Below the pieces are notes generated by a model. It was given only the letters and a program-made list of their open reading frames with translations, was not told the origin of the DNA and made no database searches. Source: Chthoniobacterales bacterium (GTDB lineage: Bacteria > Verrucomicrobiota > Verrucomicrobiia > Chthoniobacterales > UBA6821). Taken from it: a stretch of 64,000 nt of DNA. Positions 25,356 to 33,248 of the stretch are shown one piece after another. Positions within the stretch are counted from its first letter, which is position 1; every line of letters begins with the position of its first letter. Made by a program: the position numbers and the translations under genes. The stretch spans positions 1 through 64,000 of the forward strand of contig JAIEQL010000001.1 in NCBI GenBank assembly GCA_019747735.1. Direction: 5' to 3'.

Positions 25356-25374
25356 AGGGATGGATGAATGAAGA

Positions 25375-25479
25375 AATTAACAAGGATGACAGCGATAGAA
25401 AGAATGAAGAAGTTTGAGTCACTTCTGTCCAAAATAAATATAAGAAATAGCCACAAAAGAACACAAAGGAACACAAAGA
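25375..25479. repeat. Repeat C followed by half of repeat D
   Basis: AAATTAACAAGGATGACAGC begins a C copy whose interior (25399-25445) duplicates the sequence upstream of transporter 2. It runs into CCACAAAAGAACACAAAGGA, one end of a D element, at 25449-25479. The gap 25356-25662 holds no gene; 25569-25605 is a further, weakly conserved C-like end. Confidence 0.75.
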
Positions 25480-25662
25480 AAAAAGCGCATTATTTTTTTA
25501 AAAGTTAGCTAGAGGGTATTAAATTGAAAAAAGCATGGTAGAAGTGCAGAAATCATTTTTTTCTTTCTGCTATCACTTTCATCGTTTTCATCAAAAATCT
25601 TAATCTTGTATCTTAAGAAGATATTATGAAATATGGAACCTTGACTTCCAAATTTCAAAGAA

Positions 25663-26358
25663 TCTTATGAAAAGAAACTAGCTCGGAGCACCGCTGCGAG
25701 CATGCAGTGGCGAATTGATTACGTTCGGACTTTTTTGGAACAAGATATTCCATCATTGGGGATCAAGATTCCAACTGCGAATTTAAGACGTTTTTGGATG
25801 ATGCTTGCTCATTATCACGCTCAGATCATGAATGCTTCCGAGATCGGTAATGCCTTGGACCTCTCTCATCATACGGTTCAAAAGTATCTCGATATTTTAT
25901 CAGCTACTTTCATGGTGCGTCAGCTTGCCCGGTGGCATGAGAACATTGCTAAGCGTCAGATGAAAGCTAAGAAGATCTATTTTCGCGATTCGGGAATTTT
26001 TCACACGCTACTCAATATTCCGGATCGTTCGCAACTCTTGGTGCATCCTAAACTCGGAGCTTCCTGGGAAGGGTTTGCATTGGAAGAAGTCATTCGCCAT
26101 CTCAAGGTTAATGCCCAAGATTGTTATTTTTGAAACGTACATAACGGGCCTGAGTTGGATCTGCTCATCGTTCAGGGAACCGAGCGCATGGGCTTCGAAT
26201 TCAAATTTTCTAAAACACCGCAGCTCACTCACTCGATGCAACAAGCGATGAAAGATTTAAAATTAAAAAAACTCGCCGTGATCTATCCTGGTGAGCATCC
26301 CATTAAATTAAGCCAAGAGGTGACGGCAGTAGGATTGGAAGCTTTTTTACATTCCTAA
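25663..26358 (+). pseudogene. Remnant of an AAA ATPase / DUF4143 protein
   Basis: The frame encodes RIDYVRTFLEQDIPSLG, a winged-helix part LSHHTVQKYLDILSATFMVRQL and, further on, KIYFRDSGIFHTLL. These are the C-terminal DUF4143 half of the common ATP-binding family of about 400 residues. The N-terminal ATPase part with Walker motifs is missing; the frame before 25663 has no ATG-led continuation. A TGA at 26131-26133 interrupts it where the family has a Trp (YF-W-x-x-H-N-G), and the frame continues in register (NGPELDLLIV) to a stop at 26356-26358. It is therefore a truncated and nonsense-mutated gene. Confidence 0.82.
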
Positions 26359-26445
26359 CCGGACTTTCGCTATTCTCAACTGAGGTGCTCGGGTTAGTTT
26401 TAATCCTTCCACAACGGCTTTGCCTTTTTTCGCTTTTGTGATAGC

Positions 26446-27708
26446 TTGCCACCCCCACTCTTTTTCATCTTGTTTCACCGAAGTTTAGCCTCATTCCGTT
26501 TCTTAACCCGTTGGGTTGCTATTCTTGTTCTACTATCTGCAGCTGTGGGATCAGCATGTGTGTTTTTCCTTTGGAGTTTGAATATTGTTACTCAGTGCCG
26601 TTTTGATCATCCGTGGCTACTTTTTTTGCTGCCATTGGCAGGATTAGGCATTGGACTGATTAATCACTATTGGGGAAAGCCGATCGAAGAAGGCAACAAC
26701 CTTATTTTAGAACAAATTCATGAGCCGGGAGGAGGCGTACCACGTCGCATGGCTCCTCTGATTTTAGGAATGACGTTGATATCGCATCTCTTCGGGGCTT
26801 CGGTAGGGCGTGAAGGAACGGCTGTGCAGATGGGAGGAAGTATGGCAAGTTTCTTGGGAAGAGTTTTTAAACTGCATCCAGACCAAATGAGGATTCTTCT
26901 GATGAGCGGCGTCGCGGCAGGATTTGGAGCTGTTTTTGGAACGCCTCTTGCAGGTGCTGTTTTTGCGTTTGAAGTATTAACAACAGCTCTTTTTTTTCGT
27001 TACAGTGGATTTTTCTCAGTTTTGATTGCTGCCGTATTTGGATATCTCACCTGTCGCTTTTGGGGTGTCAAACACCTGCTCTATCAACTTCATGGTTGTT
27101 CGCATCATTCTTTTGTCTTTTCGCCTCTCTTGCTTTGTAAAGCTTTTCTCATTGGCATTGCTGCAGCCATGGTGGTCAGAATTTTTGTCACTATAGAACA
27201 TACGCTGCATCATCAGTTCAAAAAAAGAGTGCCTTATGCTCCGTTGAGACCTTTTCTGGGAGGGATTATCATCTTGCTCCTTGTTGTTGTGGTAGGAACA
27301 AGATCCTATCTGGGCCTTGGTGAGTGGTCTCCCAATCCTCATGACATCACGATGGCAACGCTCTTTCAGTCACAGAGCCTTTCTTATTGGGCATGGGCAT
27401 GGAAGCTCTTATTTACAGCAGTGACACTTAGCTCAGGATTTAAGGGAGGAGAAGTGACTCCTCTTTTTTTTATGGGAGCAGCTTTAGGAAATGTTCTTTC
27501 TCTCTTACTCGGAGGGCCGCTCGATCTTTTTACAGCCTTAGGCTTTGTGGCTGTTTTTGCAGGAGCTTCCAATACTCCCTTTGCATGCACTATCATGAGC
27601 ATGGAGCTCTTTGGTACTTCCCATGTTGTGCCAATGGCAATTGCCTGTTTTGCTTCTTATTTCTTCAGTGGGCAAAAGGGGATTTATAAATCACAACGGG
27701 TTTGCTAG
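26446..27708 (+). CDS. ClC-family chloride channel/transporter
   Basis: The membrane protein has about 420 residues and ten or more hydrophobic helices. The ClC selectivity motif is seen as SVGREGTAVQMGG (GREGP in the canonical form, with T for P). GVAAGFGAVFGTPLAGAVFAFE carries the gating-glutamate helix region, and KGGEVTPLFFMGAALG corresponds to the GGxFxP motif. The canonical GSGIP motif is replaced by GGGVP. It is predicted to move chloride or fluoride-like anions. The start is uncertain: no ATG exists; TTG 26446 or TTG 26470 are the candidates. Confidence 0.85.
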   Translation: MPPPLFFILFHRSLASFRFLTRWVAILVLLSAAVGSACVFFLWSLNIVTQCRFDHPWLLFLLPLAGLGIGLINHYWGKPIEEGNNLILEQIHEPGGGVPRRMAPLILGMTLISHLFGASVGREGTAVQMGGSMASFLGRVFKLHPDQMRILLMSGVAAGFGAVFGTPLAGAVFAFEVLTTALFFRYSGFFSVLIAAVFGYLTCRFWGVKHLLYQLHGCSHHSFVFSPLLLCKAFLIGIAAAMVVRIFVTIEHTLHHQFKKRVPYAPLRPFLGGIIILLLVVVVGTRSYLGLGEWSPNPHDITMATLFQSQSLSYWAWAWKLLFTAVTLSSGFKGGEVTPLFFMGAALGNVLSLLLGGPLDLFTALGFVAVFAGASNTPFACTIMSMELFGTSHVVPMAIACFASYFFSGQKGIYKSQRVC

Positions 27709-27745
27709 CTTTCGCCATTTTAATTTTTCTAACAAGAGCTGATTG

Positions 27746-27845
27746 TGCGTAGGGGTCAGTTCCGTTATTTGGATAATTTGGTGCCAGTTCAGCTATATCC
27801 AGACTGGCACCAAATTATCCAAATAACGGAACTGACCCCTACGCA
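27746..27845. repeat. REP-like hairpin with a perfect 43-bp stem
   Basis: Bases 27746-27788 and 27803-27845 are perfect reverse complements around a 14-nt loop. The outer part reads GCGTAGGGGTCAGTTCC, with a GTAG tetranucleotide next to GGGGTCAGT as in REP sequences mobilised by RAYT (TnpA-REP) enzymes. A tandem 13-bp repeat GACCCCTTTGTCT (27846-27871) follows directly. No RAYT gene is in the window. Confidence 0.85.
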
Positions 27846-27909
27846 GACCCCTTTGTCTGACCCCTTTGTCTCTTGTATGTTGAAAAGCGCAAGAAAACTG
27901 AGGGTGGAA

Positions 27910-27989
27910 TTGAAGGCGGTCTGGTAGGCTCCTCCGAGAATGGGCATCCATAGCTCGTCGGAGGAGGAGGTCTACCAGAGCGCCTTCAA
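27910..27989. repeat. Imperfect long hairpin
   Basis: Arms 27910-27937 (TTGAAGGCGGTCTGGTAGGC...) and 27958-27989 pair with two mismatches and one 4-bp insertion around a 20-nt loop. It differs in sequence from the GGGGTCAG hairpins on either side. No U-tract suggests a terminator. Confidence 0.7.
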
Positions 27990-28026
27990 GCAAGGTAGAC
28001 TGGCAGTCTTAAAAGAAATCTTTTAG

Positions 28027-28122
28027 TGCGTAGGGATCAGTCCGTCATATTGTCACATTTGGTGCCACTCCATCAGTTCATTTGTATGACCCAAAATATG
28101 ACAATATGACGGACTGACCCCT
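28027..28122. repeat. REP-like hairpin, second copy
   Basis: GGGATCAGTCCGTCATATTG (from 28033) pairs with the complement at 28100-28122 with one mismatch (GGATC versus GGGTC). The outer GCGTAGGG word is shared with 27746. The loop is about 45 nt and carries GGTGCCA, also present near the tip of the first hairpin. It seems to have cut off the toxin remnant at 28140. Confidence 0.75.
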
Positions 28123-28139
28123 CAAACAAACTCAAACTG

Positions 28140-28393
28140 ACCCCTCAAACTTCGTCATCAACTCCTTCAATGCCCGAGCATCAAATCTATAGTCCCAGCT
28201 CCTGTTTTGCTTCTTCAGCAGAATAAGTTTTTCCTGGGCTCAGTAACCGCTTTGTTGCCAAATAAATATTTTCTAAATCCTCGAGATAATTGAGGATCGC
28301 TTCACGCGCGTAGAATGGTTTTGTGCGTCCTGTTTTTTTAGCCAGAGTTTTTAATCTGTTTTCTGTTGCTGTATCGACTCAGATGGCAAGCAT
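28140..28393 (-). pseudogene. Broken toxin-antitoxin pair: RHH antitoxin with internal stop and RelE-like toxin stub
   Basis: From ATG 28393 the minus strand reads MLAI, then TGA at 28381-28379. In register it continues VDTATENRLKTLAKKTGRTK, PFYAREAILNYLEDLENIYL and on to TAG at 28189-28187. This is a ribbon-helix-helix antitoxin of about 68 residues in which the TGA stands where Arg is expected. In the overlapping next frame, WDYRFDARALKELMTKFE is the start of a RelE/ParE toxin, ending at the REP-like hairpin after about 18 codons. Nothing else gene-like is seen in 27709-28443. Confidence 0.7.
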
Positions 28394-28443
28394 GCTCTAA
28401 AATTAGAACTGCTATACATGTAGGTCAATGCTCACTTGGAGGG

Positions 28444-29790
28444 CTATTTTAATTTTTCCAACAAGATTTGATTCAAGCGAATCCCGCTGAGAAAATTACT
28501 GAGCAGCATGTTTTCATTTGGGGAATGCATGCCGCAGTCGGGATTTGCCAAACCAAGTAAGAGAACATCGACGCCGAAGATTTTTTTAAAGTTGGAGACG
28601 ATTGGGATGCTTGCGCCATCACGCAGCAAAAAGGGGGCTGTTCCAAAGGTTTCTGCAAGGGCATCCTGAGCCGCTTTGCCATTGGGCGATTGAGGATCAA
28701 TAAAACAAGCTTCACCAGAATGACCGAGGATAATTTCAAGTGAGACTCCTATTGGCAGTTGTTTTTTTAGATAAGTGGCAGCTAGTTCTAAGATTTTTTT
28801 TGGATCTTGATCGGCTACCAAACGAAAAGTAAGTTTTACAAAAGCTTCTTTGGGTAAAACTGTTTTTGTTCCCTCGCCTTGATAACCGCCTCCAAAGCCA
28901 TTCACCTCTGCGGTAGGCCGAGCCCCGATGCGCTCTAGTGTACTGAAGCCAACTTCTCCAAAAAGCTCCGTGACTCCGGCAAGCTCTTTAATAGAGGCGT
29001 CGCCGCCGGAAACTTTTTCGAGGGCTTTGGCTGCTTCGCGCTCCCAGGATTGGAGAGGTTGCACGGCATCATAAAATCCAGGGATCAAGATATGTCCTTG
29101 ATCGTCATGAAGAGAAGCAATAAGGCGTGCAGCCACGGTGAGAGGGTTACCAACGGCCCCTCCAAAGAGACCGCTGTGCAAGTCACACGTAGGCCCACGC
29201 ACGATGAACTCCATTGCAGCAACACCACGCAATGCATAGGTCATCGCTGGAAGGTTTCCTGGAGCCATACCAGTATCTGAAATCACAATTACGTCACAAC
29301 CTAGTTCCTGACTGTGTTCTTGGAGAAAGCTATCTAAGTGAGGGCTCCCAATTTCTTCCTCTCCCTCGATGAGAAAAATGATGTTGACTGGCAAACTTCC
29401 TTTTTCTTGCAAGGTTTTTGCAACCCCTAAAATGTGGGCGAGGGTCGGAGCTTTGTTATCTGAAGAGCCGCGCGCATAAATTTTTCCTTCCACTTCATCG
29501 ATACGTGGCTCAAACGGTAACGACTTCCATTCTTCGAGTGGCTCAGGTGGTTGCACATCATAGTGACCATAAATTAAAACAGTTCTTTTTTGAGGATCAG
29601 GAACTGTTTTGGCCAACACAATAGGGTGGCCAGGAGTCTCATGAATAGTGGCTTGGAGGCCCATCGATGTAAAAAGTCGTTCCAGCCACTTTGCGCACTC
29701 AACAAGATCAGCAGAGTGCTCAAGTTGTGTTGAGATGCTAGGAAAGCGAAGATATTCGATTAAGGTGGAGAGAGGATCGAGGGAAGGCAT
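28444..29790 (-). CDS. M20-family dipeptidase/carboxypeptidase
   Basis: Cytosolic metallopeptidase, 448 residues from ATG 29790; a longer frame to 29868 is encoded by heptanucleotide repeats and is rejected. It has the metal ligands of clan MH: YGHYDVQPP, SSDNKAPTLAHIL, EGEEEIGS (general base and ligand Glu pair), SDTG and CGMHSPNE (last His ligand). RGPTCDLHSGLFGG marks the lid/dimerisation domain of the CNDP-like dipeptidases. It likely releases amino acids from di- or tripeptides. It is third in a minus-strand series SprT-like, glycosyltransferase, peptidase, with repeat-filled gaps. Confidence 0.93.
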   Translation of the reverse strand: MPSLDPLSTLIEYLRFPSISTQLEHSADLVECAKWLERLFTSMGLQATIHETPGHPIVLAKTVPDPQKRTVLIYGHYDVQPPEPLEEWKSLPFEPRIDEVEGKIYARGSSDNKAPTLAHILGVAKTLQEKGSLPVNIIFLIEGEEEIGSPHLDSFLQEHSQELGCDVIVISDTGMAPGNLPAMTYALRGVAAMEFIVRGPTCDLHSGLFGGAVGNPLTVAARLIASLHDDQGHILIPGFYDAVQPLQSWEREAAKALEKVSGGDASIKELAGVTELFGEVGFSTLERIGARPTAEVNGFGGGYQGEGTKTVLPKEAFVKLTFRLVADQDPKKILELAATYLKKQLPIGVSLEIILGHSGEACFIDPQSPNGKAAQDALAETFGTAPFLLRDGASIPIVSNFKKIFGVDVLLLGLANPDCGMHSPNENMLLSNFLSGIRLNQILLEKLK

Positions 29791-29905
29791 GAGGTGTGAA
29801 GAGTTGAAGAGTGGAGAGTAACGAGTGAAGAAAAAGTTCCAAGTTGTAAGTGTCCAATTCTTCTTCACCGAGAAGCGACTCTTTACCCATTACCCATTAC
29901 TCATA
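29791..29905. repeat. Heptanucleotide repeats between peptidase and glycosyltransferase genes
   Basis: AGTTGAAGAGTGGAGAGTAA (from 29800) and, inverted, CTTTACCCATTACCCATTAC (from 29881) are built from 7-bp words GAGTGAA/GGGTAAT. The GT gene's stop codon TAA (29899-29897) is formed by the repeat word GAGTAAT, so the gene ends inside it. Confidence 0.75.
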
Positions 29906-31060
29906 AGCTTCAATCACTTCTTGATAAATAGTGAGAAGGCGATGGAATGCTTTCTTCCAATCATAATGTTCAGCGACAGCTGCGGCAACAATTTGGCTTT
30001 CTTGTTCTACGGCGCTTGGTTCAAAGGCCATGATGGCATCTGCTAAAGAAAAGGAGCTATTTTTCAAAGCCCCACGCTGTTCTTGATTAAAAATAATACG
30101 CTCCATGCTGTTATCACAAATTCCAACAACAGGGGTACCACAAGCTTGGCTTTCTAAGGTGACAAGACCAAAGGTCTCATGAATTCCTGGATGAATAAAA
30201 AGTGTTGCTGCGCGATAAAAGTCAGCAAGTTCACCAGGATCTTGGCAGTAGGGAAACCAAGTGACTTCCCCGGTTTTTTCCTGCAAACGCTGCACACCTG
30301 CACGCATCGTTCCATCTCCAATAACGATGAGATGATAATCATAAGGGACTCTTTGATGTAGATGAGCAAAAGATTCAAAGAGAAGTCTCACATTTTTTTC
30401 AGGAGCCAGGCGTCCTACATAAAGCAGAATTTTTTGATGTTCTTTCAAACCTAATTTTTTGCGTAAGAAGAGCCCGCGTTCTCTATTGGGATAAAAAATG
30501 CTCGTATCTACGCCAAGCTCCATGAGCGCTGTATTTTCAACACCCCATGTTTTTAAAAGTTCTATAAGATCAGGATTGGGGACCAAGGTCGCTTGAAAGC
30601 GATTGTAAAGCGCCGTCACATAACGCTGCGAAATTTCGGCAGCAATCAAAACGGACAACCCACCAAAATAGTTCGCCACAGAGCGAATGGTCGCCTCCGG
30701 AAAATGAGAATGATAAAATCCCACTGTTGGAATCCCAAGACCACGTCCTGAGGCAATGGCTTTCCAAGCTACTTGGTAAGGATCTCCCGATTCAATGATG
30801 TCGGGTTGTTCTTGTTCCAAAATTTCTTCAACTAATGCCAAGTTGAGGAGAGCACGATAGCGCGCAGTTCGTGAAATCAAGGGAGACTCAATGGTGTAAA
30901 TCGTGCTTTGCTCCTCTTGACGTCGCTGCGTTTTCTCTCCAGGTACGATCAAGAGGTGACGATGTCCAGTGGTAGCAAGGTATTTTGCTTTTTCTTGCAA
31001 ATAACGCCGCACTCCTCCTCCCACGGGAGAATAAAATTGAGTAAGGTCGCAGACGAGCAT
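29897..31060 (-). CDS. GT4-family glycosyltransferase
   Basis: Cytoplasmic, NDP-sugar-dependent glycosyltransferase of GT-B fold, 387 residues from ATG 31060. It has LTQFYSPVGGGVRRYLQEKAKYL, the glycine-rich acceptor-domain loop. ILLYVGRLAPEKNVRLLFESF is the start of the donor domain, and HPGIHETFGLVTLESQACGTPVVG carries the EX7E motif of GT4. It resembles glycolipid- or mannosyltransferases acting at the membrane; the acceptor is unknown. The longer frame to 31117 is within heptanucleotide repeats at 31070-31115. Confidence 0.92.
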   Translation of the reverse strand: MLVCDLTQFYSPVGGGVRRYLQEKAKYLATTGHRHLLIVPGEKTQRRQEEQSTIYTIESPLISRTARYRALLNLALVEEILEQEQPDIIESGDPYQVAWKAIASGRGLGIPTVGFYHSHFPEATIRSVANYFGGLSVLIAAEISQRYVTALYNRFQATLVPNPDLIELLKTWGVENTALMELGVDTSIFYPNRERGLFLRKKLGLKEHQKILLYVGRLAPEKNVRLLFESFAHLHQRVPYDYHLIVIGDGTMRAGVQRLQEKTGEVTWFPYCQDPGELADFYRAATLFIHPGIHETFGLVTLESQACGTPVVGICDNSMERIIFNQEQRGALKNSSFSLADAIMAFEPSAVEQESQIVAAAVAEHYDWKKAFHRLLTIYQEVIEAYE

Positions 31061-31069
31061 CGAGGGAAG

Positions 31070-31115
31070 GTAAAGGGTGAAGAATGAAGGGTAAAGAATG
31101 AAGAGTGATTCTTTC
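31070..31115. repeat. Heptanucleotide repeats (AGGGTGA/AGAATGA words)
   Basis: Words AAGGGTG-AAGAATG-AAGGGTA-AAGAATG-AAGAGTG repeat in 7-bp register. The block fills the gap between the SprT-like and glycosyltransferase genes and runs into the 3' end of the former. Confidence 0.75.
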
Positions 31116-31674
31116 ATTCGTGACTATAACGAAAACGCTCGTCATACTTCCCTCCCGCATATTTTCGACAACAGCTCAGGCAGGCAATAGGTCGACGTGG
31201 CTTGCGCACGCGGCTTAGAGATTGGTGGCAAGAGGGACAGCGATAAAAAAAACGTCGCTGTTGTCGATGGCGCACAAAGGGGAGTTGATGGGTGCGACGT
31301 TCATTAGGAATGCCCAAATCACAACAGGCTTGACGCCACTCAGCACCATGAGGTGCTATGCGTTTTTTTCCTGCACGAGCGCGTGCCAGAAGATGGGCGA
31401 GTTCATGGCGCAAGGTTTTATCTACTTCTTCTTCTGAAATCGTTTTCAACGCAGGATGGAGAATGACTTCAGAGGATTGGTAACAGGCTAGTCCCGCTGT
31501 CGTTCGGAGGCGCTTGTTCCAACGCACACTAACTTTCTTTGCTAACTCAGGAGCATGTGGTTGGAGAAGTTCATGAGCTTGTTTTTCTAACATTTCATCG
31601 CGTTGACAAAAGTTTCTTTTCTTCGTAACGACAGGTAAAGAGAAGATAAAGTGATGAATCAATTTTTTGAGCAT
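31114..31674 (-). CDS. SprT-like zinc-metalloprotease-fold protein
   Basis: Member of the SprT family, related to the protease domain of eukaryotic Spartan. The HExxH-type motif is RHELAHLLAR, with the third ligand His in HGAEW. A C-terminal zinc ribbon CPSC...CLSC follows (RCPSCHQSLSRVRKPRR, IACLSCCRKYAGG). It has 186 residues from ATG 31674; ATG 31593 (MLEKQAHELL) would give 159 and better fits the family. The 3' end runs into heptanucleotide repeats. Bacterial SprT function is not established; a DNA-protein crosslink role is by analogy only. Confidence 0.85.
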   Translation of the reverse strand: MLKKLIHHFIFSLPVVTKKRNFCQRDEMLEKQAHELLQPHAPELAKKVSVRWNKRLRTTAGLACYQSSEVILHPALKTISEEEVDKTLRHELAHLLARARAGKKRIAPHGAEWRQACCDLGIPNERRTHQLPFVRHRQQRRFFYRCPSCHQSLSRVRKPRRPIACLSCCRKYAGGKYDERFRYSHE

Positions 31675-31728
31675 GTTTGAAAAACTATCGTAGATTTTCT
31701 ATGGGGTAATTTTTACGTAATGATCATC

Positions 31729-31744
31729 TTTTCAAGACGCCCTC
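31729..31744. repeat. Solo end of repeat element A
   Basis: TTTTCAAGACGCCCTC matches the terminal repeat of element A with one change, but no interior or second end is found. The surrounding gap 31675-31864 holds nothing else recognisable. Confidence 0.55.
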
Positions 31745-31864
31745 TTAATGAAAAACTTCTCATAATGGAAATTCTTTGAGAAAGCATCATCTTAATTATA
31801 GGTAACTTTCCTTTTTTGCTTTATTCCAAAAAACTTCTGTTCCTTTCTCGTTCTCTGCAATCCA

Positions 31865-33064
31865 TTATTTGATCTGTTCAAGAGGAATATCCCGCAAAGT
31901 CATTGCTGTAGCTGCTTGATGCTGCCTTTTTAAAACTTTTTCCAATCCTAACAGAGTCCCCTCAATATCAACGGTCGTTGTCCCTCTCCCTAATGAAAAA
32001 CGAACCGCTGTTTGAGCAATCTTTGGGCTGACTCCCATTGCTTGAAGCACATGAGAAGCTTGTACCGAGCCGACCATGCAGGCGGAGCCGCTGGAGACAG
32101 CAATTCCTTCTAAATCTAAGCCCATGATGAGTGTTTCTCCATCTGTGTGAGGAAAACTGACATTGAGTGTATTAAAAAGCGTTTGCTCCGGAGTGCCGTG
32201 GCGATTGGCTAGAGGGTAAATTTTTTTAATTCCTTCCCAAAGCTGCTTGCGAAGTGCTTCTTCTCGTCTTGCTTCAACTCCTTGAGCAACACTCTGGAGA
32301 GCGACTTTGGCAGCAGCGGTCATTCCCACAATAGAGGCGACATCCTCTGTGCCAGGACGTCGTTCATTTTCTTGAAACCCGCCATGCTGGATAGCATTAA
32401 TAGAAACTCCCGAGCGGAGCCAAAGAACTCCTACACCTTTGGGACCATAGAATTTATGGGCTGCTAGTGACAAGGCATCGACACCAAGCTCCATAGGTAG
32501 ACAAGATCGTTTTCCAAAACTCTGGACGGCATCAGTATGAAAAAAAACACCGCGTTCACGACAGATGGCAGCAAGCTCTGCGATCGGTTGAATGACACCT
32601 GTTTCATTGTTGGTCTCCATGATAGAAACCAAAATTGTCTCAGGCCGCAATGCTTCTCGCAGTCTTTCAGGATCAACCATTCCATCGCTCTGCACTGGTA
32701 AGATCGTGAGTTTAAATCCTTCCCGATCTCGCAAAGTTTCCATCGCATGCAAAACCGCATGATGCTCCGTAGAAGCAGTAATGAGGTGATTCCCTTTTTG
32801 ATCATGGCGCCGAGCCAATCCCAACAGTGCCAGGTTATCACTCTCTGTCCCTCCAGCCGTAAAAATAATTTCATGCGACTTGGCTTGAAGCCACTGCGCC
32901 CATTGATCCCGTGCTTCATCAATGGCAGCCCGCGCCTTTCTTCCTGGGGCATGAATGCTTGAGGGGTTTCCGTGGTTTTCATGCCCTCCTTGTAGCCAAG
33001 GAAGCATCGCTTCCAAAGCCTCTTGGCATAAGGGTGTGGTGGCGTTATAATCGAGGTAAATCAT
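31865..33064 (-). CDS. Cysteine desulfurase (NifS/IscS type)
   Basis: PLP enzyme that takes sulfur from cysteine for Fe-S clusters or thiolation. The 399-residue protein starts at ATG 33064 (MIYLDYNATTPL, the family opening); a longer frame to 33187 would read through a repeat. It has ASTEHHAVL with the conserved His, SIMETNNETG, FHTDAVQSFGK (PLP Asp), SLAAHKFYGPKGVG (PLP Lys) and SSGSACMVGS (the active-site Cys loop). No iscU or sufU gene is adjacent. The gene stands alone, its start 184 bp from the divergent metallo-beta-lactamase gene. Confidence 0.94.
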   Translation of the reverse strand: MIYLDYNATTPLCQEALEAMLPWLQGGHENHGNPSSIHAPGRKARAAIDEARDQWAQWLQAKSHEIIFTAGGTESDNLALLGLARRHDQKGNHLITASTEHHAVLHAMETLRDREGFKLTILPVQSDGMVDPERLREALRPETILVSIMETNNETGVIQPIAELAAICRERGVFFHTDAVQSFGKRSCLPMELGVDALSLAAHKFYGPKGVGVLWLRSGVSINAIQHGGFQENERRPGTEDVASIVGMTAAAKVALQSVAQGVEARREEALRKQLWEGIKKIYPLANRHGTPEQTLFNTLNVSFPHTDGETLIMGLDLEGIAVSSGSACMVGSVQASHVLQAMGVSPKIAQTAVRFSLGRGTTTVDIEGTLLGLEKVLKRQHQAATAMTLRDIPLEQIK

Positions 33065-33084
33065 GATAGAGTCTTTCCAAATGC

Positions 33085-33230
33085 TACTGTTGCGCCACAG
33101 AGCTACGTCGCTGCGATGCTCGAGTCCTCGAGTATTTTCATATACACTGCGGCTCTGTGCTTCTCGCTCCTTGCTCTGCATCCACAACAGCGCATTTTGA
33201 TCAGACTCTCTACGCTATAACAGCGCATTT
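33085..33230. repeat. Diverged relative of repeat element A plus shared 20-mer
   Basis: CTCGAGTCCTCGAGTATTTT and TATACACTGCGGCTCTGTGC mirror the interior of element A (13686-13825), but the terminal repeats are gone. GCGCATTTTGATCAGACTCT at 33190-33209 is also at 13626-13645. The repeat fills the divergent gap between the cysteine desulfurase and MBL genes. Confidence 0.7.
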
Positions 33231-33248
33231 TTGCAATCTCTTACTTTC

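Noticed and set aside
33065..33187. 41-residue extension of the cysteine desulfurase
   Set aside because: Encoded by the A-like repeat; family proteins begin at MIYLDYNATTP.
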